In this document: positions 34,759 to 43,216 of the stretch, piece by piece
How positions within the stretch are numbered: the first letter of the stretch is position 1
Layout of the letters: the number at the start of each line of letters is the position of its first letter
Assembly: GCA_904501755.1 (NCBI GenBank)
Contig: CAJGBV010000003.1
Coordinates: forward strand, 1 to 64,000
Source of the DNA: Clostridiaceae bacterium
GTDB lineage: Bacteria > Bacillota > Clostridia > Oscillospirales > Acutalibacteraceae
DNA length: 64,000 bases
Reading direction: 5' to 3'
The notes under the pieces: generated by a model
The model's input: the letters and a program-made list of their open reading frames with translations, nothing else
Database searches by the model: none
What the model was told of the DNA's origin: nothing
Program-made: the position numbers and the translations under genes

Positions 34759-35589
34759 ATGATTGCAGGTATTCTGCCTAATCTTGATAAACGGGGAGTT
34801 GCTGATGTTCTCGAAAGAATGAAAGGTATTCTTGAGTCAAACGGCATTAAACCGTATTTGCCCGATTATATTTCATATATAGGTTATCAGTCAATTCCCG
34901 AAGAGGAATTATTCCGCTGTGCTGATGTTATTATAACGGTTGGCGGCGACGGAACGATTATGCGTTATGCAAAGACTGCCGCTCTTCATAATAAGCCTGT
35001 TCTGGGCATAAATGCGGGTCGGCTTGGTTTTCTTGCTAATCTTGAAGCAAATCAGCTCGGTCTTTTAAGTAAGCTGAAAAGCGGTGACTATATAACCGAA
35101 AAAAGAATGATTCTCAGGGTTAATGCTGTAGAAAACGGCAGTGTTCAGGCAAGTTTTTCAGCGGTTAATGATGCGGTTATTTCAAGTGGTTTTATGTCAA
35201 GACTTATTGATATTCACGCTTTCGTTGATGATGAGCCGATATGCTACAGAGCTGACGGGCTTATTGTGTCAACACCCACAGGTTCTACTGCTTATTCTAT
35301 GTCGGCGGGCGGACCTATCGTCGACCCTACTATTAACAATATAATTATAACACCAATCTGTTCGCACTCCTTAAGTGCAAAACCTATAATTTTAAGTGGT
35401 GATTCTTCGGTTAAATTCAAAGCATTTTCCGTTAAGAAATCAGAGGTTTATCTATTAATTGACGGCAGAAGGTCCTATAACATAAAACCATATACTGAGC
35501 TTTATGTGTCAAAAGATGAAAACAGTGTAACTCTCATAAAACTTACTAAGAGTTCCTTTTATAAAACATTGTCCGAAAAATTTAGATAG
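34759..35589 (+). CDS. nadK: NAD kinase
   Basis: A 276-residue ATP-NAD kinase that makes NADP. It has the catalytic VGGDGTIMRYA, GINAGRLGFLANLE, and DGLIVSTPTGSTAYSMSAGGP. ATG after GAGGAGG, 12 bases after tlyA. Confidence 0.96.
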   Translation: MIAGILPNLDKRGVADVLERMKGILESNGIKPYLPDYISYIGYQSIPEEELFRCADVIITVGGDGTIMRYAKTAALHNKPVLGINAGRLGFLANLEANQLGLLSKLKSGDYITEKRMILRVNAVENGSVQASFSAVNDAVISSGFMSRLIDIHAFVDDEPICYRADGLIVSTPTGSTAYSMSAGGPIVDPTINNIIITPICSHSLSAKPIILSGDSSVKFKAFSVKKSEVYLLIDGRRSYNIKPYTELYVSKDENSVTLIKLTKSSFYKTLSEKFR

Positions 35590-35597
35590 GTGATGTT

Positions 35598-36059
35598 ATG
35601 AAGAACAAAAGACAGGAAAAATTGTTAGAGCTTATTAATGATAATGCTTACTATACACAGGATGAATTGCAGGAAGCGCTTAATAATCTCGGTTTTAATG
35701 TAACACAGTCAACAATATCAAGAGATATAAAACAGTTACGAATAGTTAAAGCTCTTGATACAAGGGGTAATTATAGGTATGTTTCAAATATCCGCAATAC
35801 CTCCTCGGTAAGTGATGCTGATGTTCATTATAAGGATATTTTTAAGAGGTCTGCCATAAAGATTGACTGTGCATTTAATGATATTGTTATTAAATGTTAT
35901 TCAGGAATGGCTTCGGGCGCCTGTGTTGCAGTTGATAACTTTTTTGGCAATATGATTATGGGAAGTCTTGCAGGGGACGACACCATACTCGTGATTACCA
36001 AAACTCCTGAAATAGCTTTACAGCTTACCGAAAAACTTAAGAACATGTGTAAGGATTGA
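35598..36059 (+). CDS. argR: Arginine repressor/regulator
   Basis: A 153-residue hexameric transcription factor. An N-terminal winged helix (RQEKLLELI..., STISRDIKQLRI) binds ARG boxes. The C-terminal domain, with GDDTILVI, binds arginine and forms the trimer. The position between nadK and recN is conserved in Firmicutes. ATG follows AGGTGATGTT. Confidence 0.95.
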   Translation: MKNKRQEKLLELINDNAYYTQDELQEALNNLGFNVTQSTISRDIKQLRIVKALDTRGNYRYVSNIRNTSSVSDADVHYKDIFKRSAIKIDCAFNDIVIKCYSGMASGACVAVDNFFGNMIMGSLAGDDTILVITKTPEIALQLTEKLKNMCKD

Positions 36060-36067
36060 CCGATTGT

Positions 36068-37738
36068 ATGTTAAAATATTTGCATATTGAAAACATTGCA
36101 GTAATTGAACAATCGAATATTGAGTTTACTGAGGGATTTAATATCCTTACAGGCGAAACAGGTGCAGGAAAGTCAATTATCATTGATGCGATTTATGCTG
36201 TACTTGGACACAGAACATCTAAAGAGCTGATTCGTAACGGATGCGACAGTGCAAGAGTTTCTGCTGTATTTTCAAATGTATCGACAGAATGTATTGAGTC
36301 CTTTAGAGAGATAGGTGTATCTCCAGATGAAGACGGTAATTTATTGATTGAGAGAACCCTAAATGTCAATTCGGGTGGTTATATCAAGGTTAATGGTGTG
36401 CCGATTTCTGCTTCTGCTTTAAAAAATATTTCCGTAATGCTGATTAACATTCACGGACAGCACGACAATCAGGCACTTCTTGATAGAGATAATCATTATT
36501 TATTTATTGACAGACTTGCCGATAATGGTAATCAGTTAAATGAATATATAAATGAATTTAAAAATTTTAATTCTATAAGAAATCAGCTAAAGGCTCTTGA
36601 AATGGACGAGGATGAAAAACTTAGACGTATTGATATTCTTAAATTTCAAATTGATGAGCTTAGCAGCGCCAATCTTAAAACAGGCGAGCTTGAAGAACTT
36701 AAAAAGCGTAAGGCTGTTGCTCGTAACATTGGTAAAAAAATCAGTTCTGTAAAGGGGATTTTGTCCTATCTTAATGATAGTGAGGGTGAGAATGGTGCTA
36801 TCAATTCTTTGCGCAATGCACTTCATCTCATATCAGTTGACAGTGAGCTTGAACTAAGTGACGAACTGGAAATGCTACATAACTGTATAGAAGAAGTGGA
36901 TAGTGTGATTTCTTCGCTCAACAGTAACATAGAGTCCTATAATTCTGATGATTATGATATAGACAAAATCGAAGAAAGGCTCGGCATTCTTTCAAATCTT
37001 TCCTCTAAATATGGTAAAGACGAACAGGCTATGCTTACATACCTTGAAAATGCTCAAAAGGAATTGCAGACAATTTTATTTAATGATGAAGAAATTGAAC
37101 GTCTTAGTGATGCTCTTGTAGTCTCACAGGAAAATCTTATTACAAAGGCGCAAATGCTGACTAAATCTCGACAAAGAGCAGCATCTGTATTTGAAAAAGA
37201 TGTAAAGGTTGTGCTTTCTCGTCTTAATATGCCGTCTGTAGAGATTTCTGTTGAAATAAATAATGGAAGATATACAAAAAACGGTTGTGATGAAATTCAG
37301 TTTCTATTTAGTGCAAATGAAGGTGAAAAGAAAAAGCCCCTTGCAAAGATTGCATCAGGTGGTGAGTTATCTCGTGTAATGCTTGCTATAAAGAGTGTTA
37401 TGGCTGAAAAAGATACTGTAGAAACACTTATATTCGATGAAATAGACTCCGGAATAAGTGGCAGAACCGCTGATATGGTAGGCGTTCAGCTAAAAAATGT
37501 ATCAGCTTCACATCAGGTAATATGTGTTACTCATCTTGCTCAGATTGCCTGTGTTGCTGCTTCGCACCTGCTTATTTCAAAAGAAACAAGGCAAGGACGC
37601 ACTTTTACTGATGTTACTGCTGTTACTGATAACGACAGGGTTATGGAAATAGCTCGTATAATGGGTGGAACTCAGATAACAGAAAGTCTTATAGAATCCG
37701 CAACTCAGTTACTTAAAAATGGTCAAGAAAATAATTAA
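36068..37738 (+). CDS. recN: DNA repair protein RecN
   Basis: A 556-residue SMC-like ATPase acting in double-strand-break repair. It has the N-terminal LHIENIAVIE and Walker A GETGAGKSI, a central coiled coil, the signature ASGGELSRVMLAIK, Walker B LIFDEIDSGISG and VTHLAQIA. I chose ATG 36068 (MLKYLHIEN), matching the family start, rather than TTG 36056, which overlaps the argR stop. It is the last gene of the nusB operon. Confidence 0.95.
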   Translation: MLKYLHIENIAVIEQSNIEFTEGFNILTGETGAGKSIIIDAIYAVLGHRTSKELIRNGCDSARVSAVFSNVSTECIESFREIGVSPDEDGNLLIERTLNVNSGGYIKVNGVPISASALKNISVMLINIHGQHDNQALLDRDNHYLFIDRLADNGNQLNEYINEFKNFNSIRNQLKALEMDEDEKLRRIDILKFQIDELSSANLKTGELEELKKRKAVARNIGKKISSVKGILSYLNDSEGENGAINSLRNALHLISVDSELELSDELEMLHNCIEEVDSVISSLNSNIESYNSDDYDIDKIEERLGILSNLSSKYGKDEQAMLTYLENAQKELQTILFNDEEIERLSDALVVSQENLITKAQMLTKSRQRAASVFEKDVKVVLSRLNMPSVEISVEINNGRYTKNGCDEIQFLFSANEGEKKKPLAKIASGGELSRVMLAIKSVMAEKDTVETLIFDEIDSGISGRTADMVGVQLKNVSASHQVICVTHLAQIACVAASHLLISKETRQGRTFTDVTAVTDNDRVMEIARIMGGTQITESLIESATQLLKNGQENN

Positions 37739-37750
37739 TTGATTCTATTA

Positions 37751-37790
37751 AAAACACACGGAAAGCCGGTGCTATTCCGTGTGTTTTTTT
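37751..37790. terminator. Terminator after recN, shared with the converging small gene
   Basis: AAAACACACGGAA (37751-37763) pairs with TTCCGTGTGTTTT (37775-37787), loop 11 bases, then T-run. Confidence 0.92.
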
Positions 37791-38115
37791 ACTTGCTGAG
37801 ATATTCGGTATTTTTGTTATACACTATAGTAATAAAGCATATATCTTTTATATTACATACTACGGTAGCAAGAGTGCTACTGTCAATTTTAAGTACGATA
37901 AAATCAATACCTACACTAATTAACTGACCGATATGTGAAACAAACTCATTTCCTAAAAAATGTTCAACCTTTACCCATCTGCCAATATTTTTTGAAAGGT
38001 ATGAGGGCAAAAATGGTAATGAGTTATCCTTTAAATCAACAGATTGTTCACTTCTTAGTAAATTCTCGGCATAGGGGATTATATCATTAGAGCTTTTCAT
38101 TAAATAATTATCCAT
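37789..38115 (-). CDS. Small Sm-like protein, possibly related to spore coat GerQ
   Basis: A 108-residue protein with no signal or membrane segment. The second half (about 35-105) has alternating beta strands: IGRWVKVEHFLGN, SHIGQLISVGIDFIVLKI, VCNIKDICFITIVY. This pattern resembles Sm-like/GerQ-type coat proteins, which carry V-x-V-E and DFIVL-like strands. The assignment is only by shape and is weak. ATG follows AAAGGAGA, which lies in the 3' arm of the hairpin at 38122-38154. It is the third gene on the minus strand after dapA-dapB. Confidence 0.55.
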   Translation of the reverse strand: MDNYLMKSSNDIIPYAENLLRSEQSVDLKDNSLPFLPSYLSKNIGRWVKVEHFLGNEFVSHIGQLISVGIDFIVLKIDSSTLATVVCNIKDICFITIVYNKNTEYLSK

Positions 38116-38121
38116 AAAAAA

Positions 38122-38154
38122 TCTCCTTTCAGTTCATTATATGCTGAAAGGAGA
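38122..38154 (-). terminator. Hairpin that combines a dapB terminator with the ribosome site of the next gene
   Basis: On the minus strand TCTCCTTTCAG (38154-38144) pairs perfectly with CTGAAAGGAGA (38132-38122), loop 11, then TTTTTT directly before ATG. The 3' arm contains AAGGAG, the Shine-Dalgarno of the 108-residue gene. A TATAAT string is in the loop, but no -35 box could be matched. Confidence 0.75.
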
Positions 38155-38170
38155 AATAAGATAAAAATAT

Positions 38171-38926
38171 TTAGTTATCAATTAACATATTCATATCATA
38201 AAGTCCTGCAGGTTTATTGCAGATAAACTGAGCAGCACGTACAGCACCGCTTGCAAAAACATCACGGGAGGCCGCGCTGTGTGAAAGGGAAATGACCTCG
38301 TCTTTTCCGGCAAATATAACTTCGTGTTCACCAACTATTGTACCGCCTCTCACCGAATGAATTCCGATTTCGTTTTTTGGACGAGCCATTCTTTTCGAGT
38401 GACGGTCATATTCATACTGAAGTGAATCACCGTATAGTTCATTTATTGAATTAGCCAACATAATTGCCGTTCCCGAAGGTGCATCCAATTTTTGATTATG
38501 ATGTTTTTCAACAATTTCAATATCAAAATCATTGCCAAGAACTAATGCCGCCTTTTTTGAGAGTGCTGTAAGCAGATTGATACCCAAAGACATATTAAAG
38601 GTGAAAAAAACAGGGATTTGTAGAGTTGTATTCTTGATTTTTTCAATCTGCTCGGAGGAAAAACCTGTAGTTGCCAGAACAATCGGAGTTTTGGTTTTTG
38701 TAGCGTAGCAGAGCAGGTCATCAAGTGCCGATGGGTTGCTGAAGTCAATGATAACATCCGCATTTTCTTTAACATCGCTTATATTTTTATATACAGGAAA
38801 GTTTGCGTTATCTGATGAAAAAGCATCTACACCTGCGCAAATTCTCAATGACTCGGATTTATCAACAATTTCCGTAATAACCCTGCCCATTCTGCCGAAG
38901 CAACCGTTAAGAATAATATTTTTCAT
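38171..38926 (-). CDS. dapB: 4-hydroxy-tetrahydrodipicolinate reductase
   Basis: A 251-residue NAD(P)H enzyme of lysine and diaminopimelate synthesis. It has NGCFGRMGRVI for nucleotide binding, VIIDFSNP, the catalytic EIVEKHHNQKLDAPSGTA and a C-terminal GAVRAAQFI. It lies 22 bases after dapA and forms dapA-dapB. Confidence 0.96.
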   Translation of the reverse strand: MKNIILNGCFGRMGRVITEIVDKSESLRICAGVDAFSSDNANFPVYKNISDVKENADVIIDFSNPSALDDLLCYATKTKTPIVLATTGFSSEQIEKIKNTTLQIPVFFTFNMSLGINLLTALSKKAALVLGNDFDIEIVEKHHNQKLDAPSGTAIMLANSINELYGDSLQYEYDRHSKRMARPKNEIGIHSVRGGTIVGEHEVIFAGKDEVISLSHSAASRDVFASGAVRAAQFICNKPAGLYDMNMLIDN

Positions 38927-38948
38927 TTTTAACTTCCTTACTTGTAAA

Positions 38949-39839
38949 TTATTTTAATAGTTTACACTCTTTTAGCTGTGTAATAAGCTTATCTTTTAAC
39001 GTTTCATCCATCTCAACGAGGGGCATACGGCAAGGGCCCACATCCATACCTAAGATATTCATAGATTCCTTAACAGGAATAGGATTAACATCCGAGAACA
39101 ATGCCTTAATAAGTTGTGCATAGAAAATCTGCTGTTTTGCGGCATCAATGCAGTTGCCGTCAAGATAATCAGCACAAATCTTGTGGGTTTCGTATGGAGC
39201 AATATTTGAAAGTACCGAGATAACACCAATACCTCCAAGGGACATAATAGGAATTATCTGGTCGTCATTTCCTGAATAAATATCGAGATTATCGCCACAC
39301 AAACAGCGGGTAAGAGCTATTGAAGAAATATCCCCATTAGCTTCCTTGGTTGCAACTATGTTTGGGTGTTTTGATAACTCAGCATAGGTTTCAGGGGTTA
39401 TATTGACACCTGTACGGGAAGGAACATTATAAAGAATGATGGGTGAATTGATTCTGTCAGCAACATAGTTATAGTGCGTTATTAAACCTTTTTGAGAGGT
39501 CTTATTGTAATAAGGGGTTACCATCAGCATAGCATCAGCACCACAGGAAATAGCATCTCTGCAAAGCTCGACGGTATATGCGGTATCGTTAGAACCGGTA
39601 CCGGCTATAATAGGCACTCTGCCATTTGCTCTGTTAACTGCGGTTTCAATAACCTTAACGTGCTCTTTGTAGTTAAGGGTTGATTTTTCACCTGTAGTAC
39701 CGCAAATAACCAAGGCATCAATACCAGAATTAATCTGAGTTTCAACAAGCTCTTCAAGCTTTTTGAAATTAACGGTATAGTCATCGTTCATAGGGGTAAC
39801 TAAAGCAGTAGCTGCACCGGTAAAAATTCTTTTTTTCAT
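38949..39839 (-). CDS. dapA: 4-hydroxy-tetrahydrodipicolinate synthase
   Basis: A 296-residue aldolase-class enzyme condensing pyruvate and aspartate semialdehyde. It has CGTTGEKSTL, YNVPSRTGVNI (catalytic Tyr) and VATKEANGD with the Schiff-base Lys. First gene of dapA-dapB on this strand. No lysine riboswitch was seen in the 111-base gap upstream, which also carries the queA promoter on the other strand. Confidence 0.96.
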   Translation of the reverse strand: MKKRIFTGAATALVTPMNDDYTVNFKKLEELVETQINSGIDALVICGTTGEKSTLNYKEHVKVIETAVNRANGRVPIIAGTGSNDTAYTVELCRDAISCGADAMLMVTPYYNKTSQKGLITHYNYVADRINSPIILYNVPSRTGVNITPETYAELSKHPNIVATKEANGDISSIALTRCLCGDNLDIYSGNDDQIIPIMSLGGIGVISVLSNIAPYETHKICADYLDGNCIDAAKQQIFYAQLIKALFSDVNPIPVKESMNILGMDVGPCRMPLVEMDETLKDKLITQLKECKLLK

Positions 39840-39930
39840 TATCTAACAGCACCTTTTCTTAATAATTTGACAAAATATAAACTTTTTTGTTGCTATCAGA
39901 GGTTTTTTGCAATATAATAATATAAGTTTA

Positions 39931-39960
39931 TTGCATTTAAATAATAACATTTGCTATATT
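39931..39960 (+). promoter_or_regulatory. Probable promoter of queA-tgt
   Basis: TTGCAT (39931-39936), 18-base spacer, TATATT (39955-39960). Confidence 0.5.
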
Positions 39961-40013
39961 GTTTGTCAAATACATTTTATGCAATTTATATTCCTTTTAC
40001 GACTGGAGAAAAT

Positions 40014-41036
40014 ATGAAAAAAAGCGATTTTTATTATGAACTTCCCGAAGAGCTTATTGCACAGACTCCTCTTGAACCCCGCGACTCTTCACGATTAATG
40101 CTTATTAATAAATCCGAAAAGACTATTGATGAAACGGTTTTTAGAAAAATTACCGACCATTTAAAAGCAGGGGATTTGCTTGTTCTTAATGATACCAGAG
40201 TTCTTCCTGCCCGTATTTTCGGAACCCGAACTGATACAGGTGCGGTTGTGGAATTTGTCCTATTGAAACAAAAAGAAATGAATGTCTGGGAATGTATTGC
40301 AGGTCCGGGTAAAAAGGCTAAAACGGGAAATGGCTTTAAATTTAGTGATGATCTTTCTGCAGTCGTTATAGATGTACTTGAAGACGGTAACAGAATTCTT
40401 GAATTTTCGTGTAAAAGCGATTTTTTTACTGCACTTGATGAAGTTGGCAATATGCCGCTTCCGCCTTATATCAAGGAAAAACTTGAGAATAAAGAGCGTT
40501 ATCAGACGGTATATAGCAGGGAAGTCGGCTCGGCGGCTGCTCCTACTGCAGGACTGCATTTTACAACTGAACTTCTTGATACTATTAAAGAAAAAGGTGT
40601 GGATATTGCGTATGTAACGCTCCATGTCGGTCTTGGCACCTTCAGACCTGTAAAGGTTGAGGAAATAACCGACCATCATATGCACAGTGAACATTACTCT
40701 ATTTCCCATGAAACCGCCGAAAAAATTAATAGAACAAAGAGAAACGGCGGAAGAGTTATATGTGTTGGTACAACAAGCTGCAGAACTGTAGAAAGTGCGG
40801 CATCAAAGTTTGGTGAAATAAAGGAGTGTAGTGACGATACATCTATCTTTATTTATCCGGGTTATGAGTTTAAGTGTATGGATGCACTTATTACGAATTT
40901 TCATCTACCCGAAAGCACACTGATAATGCTTGTATCTGCCTTTGCGGGTTATGAATTTACTATGGATTTTTACAATAAAGCTGTAGAAGATAAATATCGA
41001 TTTTTCAGCTTCGGCGATGCGATGTTTATTATGTGA
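40014..41036 (+). CDS. queA: S-adenosylmethionine:tRNA ribosyltransferase-isomerase
   Basis: A 340-residue enzyme adding the epoxycyclopentane ring of queuosine precursor to tRNA. It begins [20 protein letters not shown] and has [22 protein letters not shown] and [11 protein letters not shown], all family marks. ATG 40014 follows CTGGAGAA; the open frame reaching upstream overlaps the promoter. It is followed by tgt. Confidence 0.96.
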   Translation: MKKSDFYYELPEELIAQTPLEPRDSSRLMLINKSEKTIDETVFRKITDHLKAGDLLVLNDTRVLPARIFGTRTDTGAVVEFVLLKQKEMNVWECIAGPGKKAKTGNGFKFSDDLSAVVIDVLEDGNRILEFSCKSDFFTALDEVGNMPLPPYIKEKLENKERYQTVYSREVGSAAAPTAGLHFTTELLDTIKEKGVDIAYVTLHVGLGTFRPVKVEEITDHHMHSEHYSISHETAEKINRTKRNGGRVICVGTTSCRTVESAASKFGEIKECSDDTSIFIYPGYEFKCMDALITNFHLPESTLIMLVSAFAGYEFTMDFYNKAVEDKYRFFSFGDAMFIM

Positions 41037-41060
41037 TATTAATCTTTTTAGAGGTAAACT

Positions 41061-42191
41061 ATGTTTAAAGTTTTAAAAACAGAAGGGCGTTCGCGTCTGG
41101 GCGAATTCCATACTAATAGGGGTGTTGTGAAAACTCCCGCTTTTATGAATGTTGCAACTTCTGCGGCGATAAAGGGCGCGGTTTCTGCCGATGACCTTGT
41201 TAATGTCAACTGTCAGGTTATGCTCAGCAACACCTATCATTTGCATATTCGTCCCGGTGATAAGGTTATTAAAGAGTGTGGTGGATTGCACAAGCTGTCT
41301 ACCTGGCAAGGCCCGATTCTTACCGATAGCGGCGGTTTTCAGGTCTTTTCTCTCGCACCGCTGAGAAAAATCACCGAAGAGGGAGTTACTTTTAATTCTC
41401 ATATTGACGGCAAAAGAATATTTATGGGTCCCGAGGAAAGTATGCAGATTCAAAGCAATTTAGGTTCTACCATTGCTATGGCATTTGATGAATGTGTTGA
41501 AAACCCCGCCCCTTACAGTTATTCAAAGGCTTCCTGTGAAAGAACTACCCGTTGGCTCAAGAGGTGTCAGGCTGAAATGAAACGGCTTAACAGCCTTGAG
41601 GATACTATTAACAGAGAACAGATGCTTTTCGGTATTAATCAGGGCTGTACCTTTAATGATTTACGAGTAGAACATATGAAGACGATTCGTGAACTTGATT
41701 TGGACGGTTATGCTATCGGCGGTCTTGCGGTTGGTGAACCTGCTGAAGTTATGTACGACGTAATTGAGCATGTTACCCCCGAAATGCCTGATAATAAAAT
41801 TAGATACCTTATGGGCGTTGGTACTCCTGTTAATATTCTTAATGCGGTTGAGAGAGGTGTTGACCTTTTTGACTGTGTTATGCCAAGCAGAAATGCCCGT
41901 CACGGACATTTATTTACAAGTATTGGAATTATAAATCTGAATAACAACAAATACGAAAAAGATATGCGTCCTATTGACGAAAACTGTAATTGTCCTGTTT
42001 GCTCAAGATACAGTCGTGCTTATATCAGACATTTAATTAAAAGTAAAGAAATGCTTTCTAACCGTCTTTGCGTTCTTCATAACCTATATTTTTACAACAA
42101 GCTTATGGAAGATATCAGAGAGGCACTGGCACAGGGCAGATTTGCGCAGTTTAAGAAAGAAAAAGAAGAGATTTACGGTACACGTATTTAA
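41061..42191 (+). CDS. tgt: Queuine tRNA-guanine transglycosylase
   Basis: A 376-residue TIM-barrel enzyme that swaps guanine 34 for preQ1 in tRNAs with GUN anticodons. It has LTDSGGFQVFS, GINQG, YAIGGLAVGEP, DCVMPSRNARHG and the zinc site CNCPVCSRYSRAYIRHL. It works with queA 25 bases upstream. Confidence 0.97.
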   Translation: MFKVLKTEGRSRLGEFHTNRGVVKTPAFMNVATSAAIKGAVSADDLVNVNCQVMLSNTYHLHIRPGDKVIKECGGLHKLSTWQGPILTDSGGFQVFSLAPLRKITEEGVTFNSHIDGKRIFMGPEESMQIQSNLGSTIAMAFDECVENPAPYSYSKASCERTTRWLKRCQAEMKRLNSLEDTINREQMLFGINQGCTFNDLRVEHMKTIRELDLDGYAIGGLAVGEPAEVMYDVIEHVTPEMPDNKIRYLMGVGTPVNILNAVERGVDLFDCVMPSRNARHGHLFTSIGIINLNNNKYEKDMRPIDENCNCPVCSRYSRAYIRHLIKSKEMLSNRLCVLHNLYFYNKLMEDIREALAQGRFAQFKKEKEEIYGTRI

Positions 42192-42198
42192 TTTATTC

Positions 42199-42227
42199 TT
42201 GATTTATTAATATTTGTGGTATATAAT
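42199..42227 (+). promoter_or_regulatory. Promoter of yajC
   Basis: TTGATT (42199-42204), 17-base spacer, TATAAT (42222-42227). Confidence 0.72.
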
Positions 42228-42257
42228 ACCATTATAAAAATTTTTGGAGGAAATAAA

Positions 42258-42581
42258 ATGAATGGTTCAGGTTCTTGGTTAATGATAATTTACATCGTTG
42301 TAATTATCGCAGTTATGTATTTTGTGATGATTCGTCCGCAGAAAAAGAAGCAGAAGGAAGAGCAAAAAATGCGCGATTCCATTCAGGTTGGTGACGAGCT
42401 TGTTACAATCGGCGGTCTTTTCGGCAGAGTTGTATCCATTAAGGATGACAGCATCGTTATAGAGTCTTCTGCAGACCACTCAAAGATTAAAATTGCTAAG
42501 TGGGCTGTAAGTCAGAATCTTACTGTACACGAAGAAGTTGCATTAGACAGCGGTGAAAAGAGATCTTTTTTTAAGAAATAA
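42258..42581 (+). CDS. yajC: Preprotein translocase accessory subunit YajC
   Basis: A 107-residue membrane protein with one N-terminal helix (about 5-25), the sequence YFVMIRPQKKKQKE just after it, and VGDELVTIGGLFGRV, the standard YajC features. It associates with SecDF. ATG 42258 after TTGGAGGAAA; upstream in-frame ATG 42216 lies over the promoter. It is next to tgt, as in most bacteria. Confidence 0.95.
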   Translation: MNGSGSWLMIIYIVVIIAVMYFVMIRPQKKKQKEEQKMRDSIQVGDELVTIGGLFGRVVSIKDDSIVIESSADHSKIKIAKWAVSQNLTVHEEVALDSGEKRSFFKK

Positions 42582-42596
42582 GTTCTAAATCAGGTT

Positions 42597-42631
42597 CCCC
42601 TCGGAGTAAAATGTTCCGAGGGGGTTTTTTT
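42597..42631 (+). terminator. yajC terminator whose 3' arm is the ribosome site of the next gene
   Basis: CCCCTCGGA (42597-42605) pairs with TCCGAGGGG (42615-42623), loop GTAAAATGT, then G and T7, directly followed by ATG 42632. GAGGGGG in the 3' arm is the only Shine-Dalgarno-like sequence for that start. Confidence 0.85.
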
Positions 42632-43024
42632 ATGCAAAAAAATGATAACACAAATTATGTTTTATACATAATTATTTCGGTGCTGATTGGTGTTCTTTCA
42701 ACTGTTGTCAGTTTATTTCTCTTTGCAATACTGTTTACTGTGCTTGATTTGAAACAGTATTATAATGCTGTTTTCGCAACCATATCTCTGATAATAGGTA
42801 GTTTTGTCGGGGCAAGTGTTTTTGTGGGCAAAATTAAAATCAAAGGCTTTATTAACGGAACATTAATAGGGCTGTGCATTTATGTGGTTGTATTTATTAC
42901 TTCACTGTTTTTTAGTAAAAATTCTTTTTCTCTTACATCCTTGTTCCATCTGATTTCCTCGCTGATGTCAGGAGCTATCGGCGGAATATTACAGGTGAAT
43001 AAAAAATCTAAATATAATATATGA
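42632..43024 (+). CDS. TIGR04086-type small membrane protein
   Basis: A 130-residue integral membrane protein with four hydrophobic helices (about 10-35, 42-65, 70-92, 103-122) and the Gly-rich stretch GSFVGASVFVGKI and MSGAIGGILQ. Size, topology and place directly after yajC fit the TIGR04086 family of clostridia, which has no known function. ATG 42632 is preferred to the in-frame ATG 42611, which is in the terminator loop. Confidence 0.78.
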   Translation: MQKNDNTNYVLYIIISVLIGVLSTVVSLFLFAILFTVLDLKQYYNAVFATISLIIGSFVGASVFVGKIKIKGFINGTLIGLCIYVVVFITSLFFSKNSFSLTSLFHLISSLMSGAIGGILQVNKKSKYNI

Positions 43025-43087
43025 ATTTTTACTCATTAAAAAGGGAATATATTAATTAAGATTTATGATTTGCGAGGAGGAATGTTT

Positions 43088-43213
43088 ATGGAATTTGTTT
43101 TGTCAAATGACAGAGTAGAAAGAGAAATACAAATTTACAACAGGCTGATATACCTTATTGAAAAGGAAAGAGAGGACGAAGAAAACAGTATATCTTCAGT
43201 GAACGGGGGATAA
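43088..43213 (+). CDS. 41-residue protein of unknown function upstream of cwlD
   Basis: ATG-start ORF with an excellent ribosome site (GAGGAGGA, 43073-43080, spacing 8). The product is charged and helical: residues 9-30 hold V-E-R-E-I-Q-I-Y-N-R-L-I-Y-L-I-E-K-E, a possible amphipathic helix, then an acidic tail ending VNGG. No Cys and no membrane helix. Its last codons (GGGGGA) form the ribosome site of cwlD, 4 bases after the stop, so the two are coupled. It may be a small sporulation or cell-wall regulator (inference from neighbour only). A nearby ATG at 43082 is in frame but too close to the ribosome site. Confidence 0.7.
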   Translation: MEFVLSNDRVEREIQIYNRLIYLIEKEREDEENSISSVNGG

Positions 43214-43216
43214 AAT

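Noticed and set aside
38133..38143. Sigma-factor promoter inside the 38122-38154 hairpin loop
   Set aside because: TATAAT is present but no -35 box of sigma-A or clear sporulation-sigma type is found at the right distance; kept only as a remark.
39840..40013. Lysine riboswitch upstream of dapA
   Set aside because: The gap is only 174 bases to queA, is AT-rich, and shows none of the long conserved lysine-riboswitch helices.
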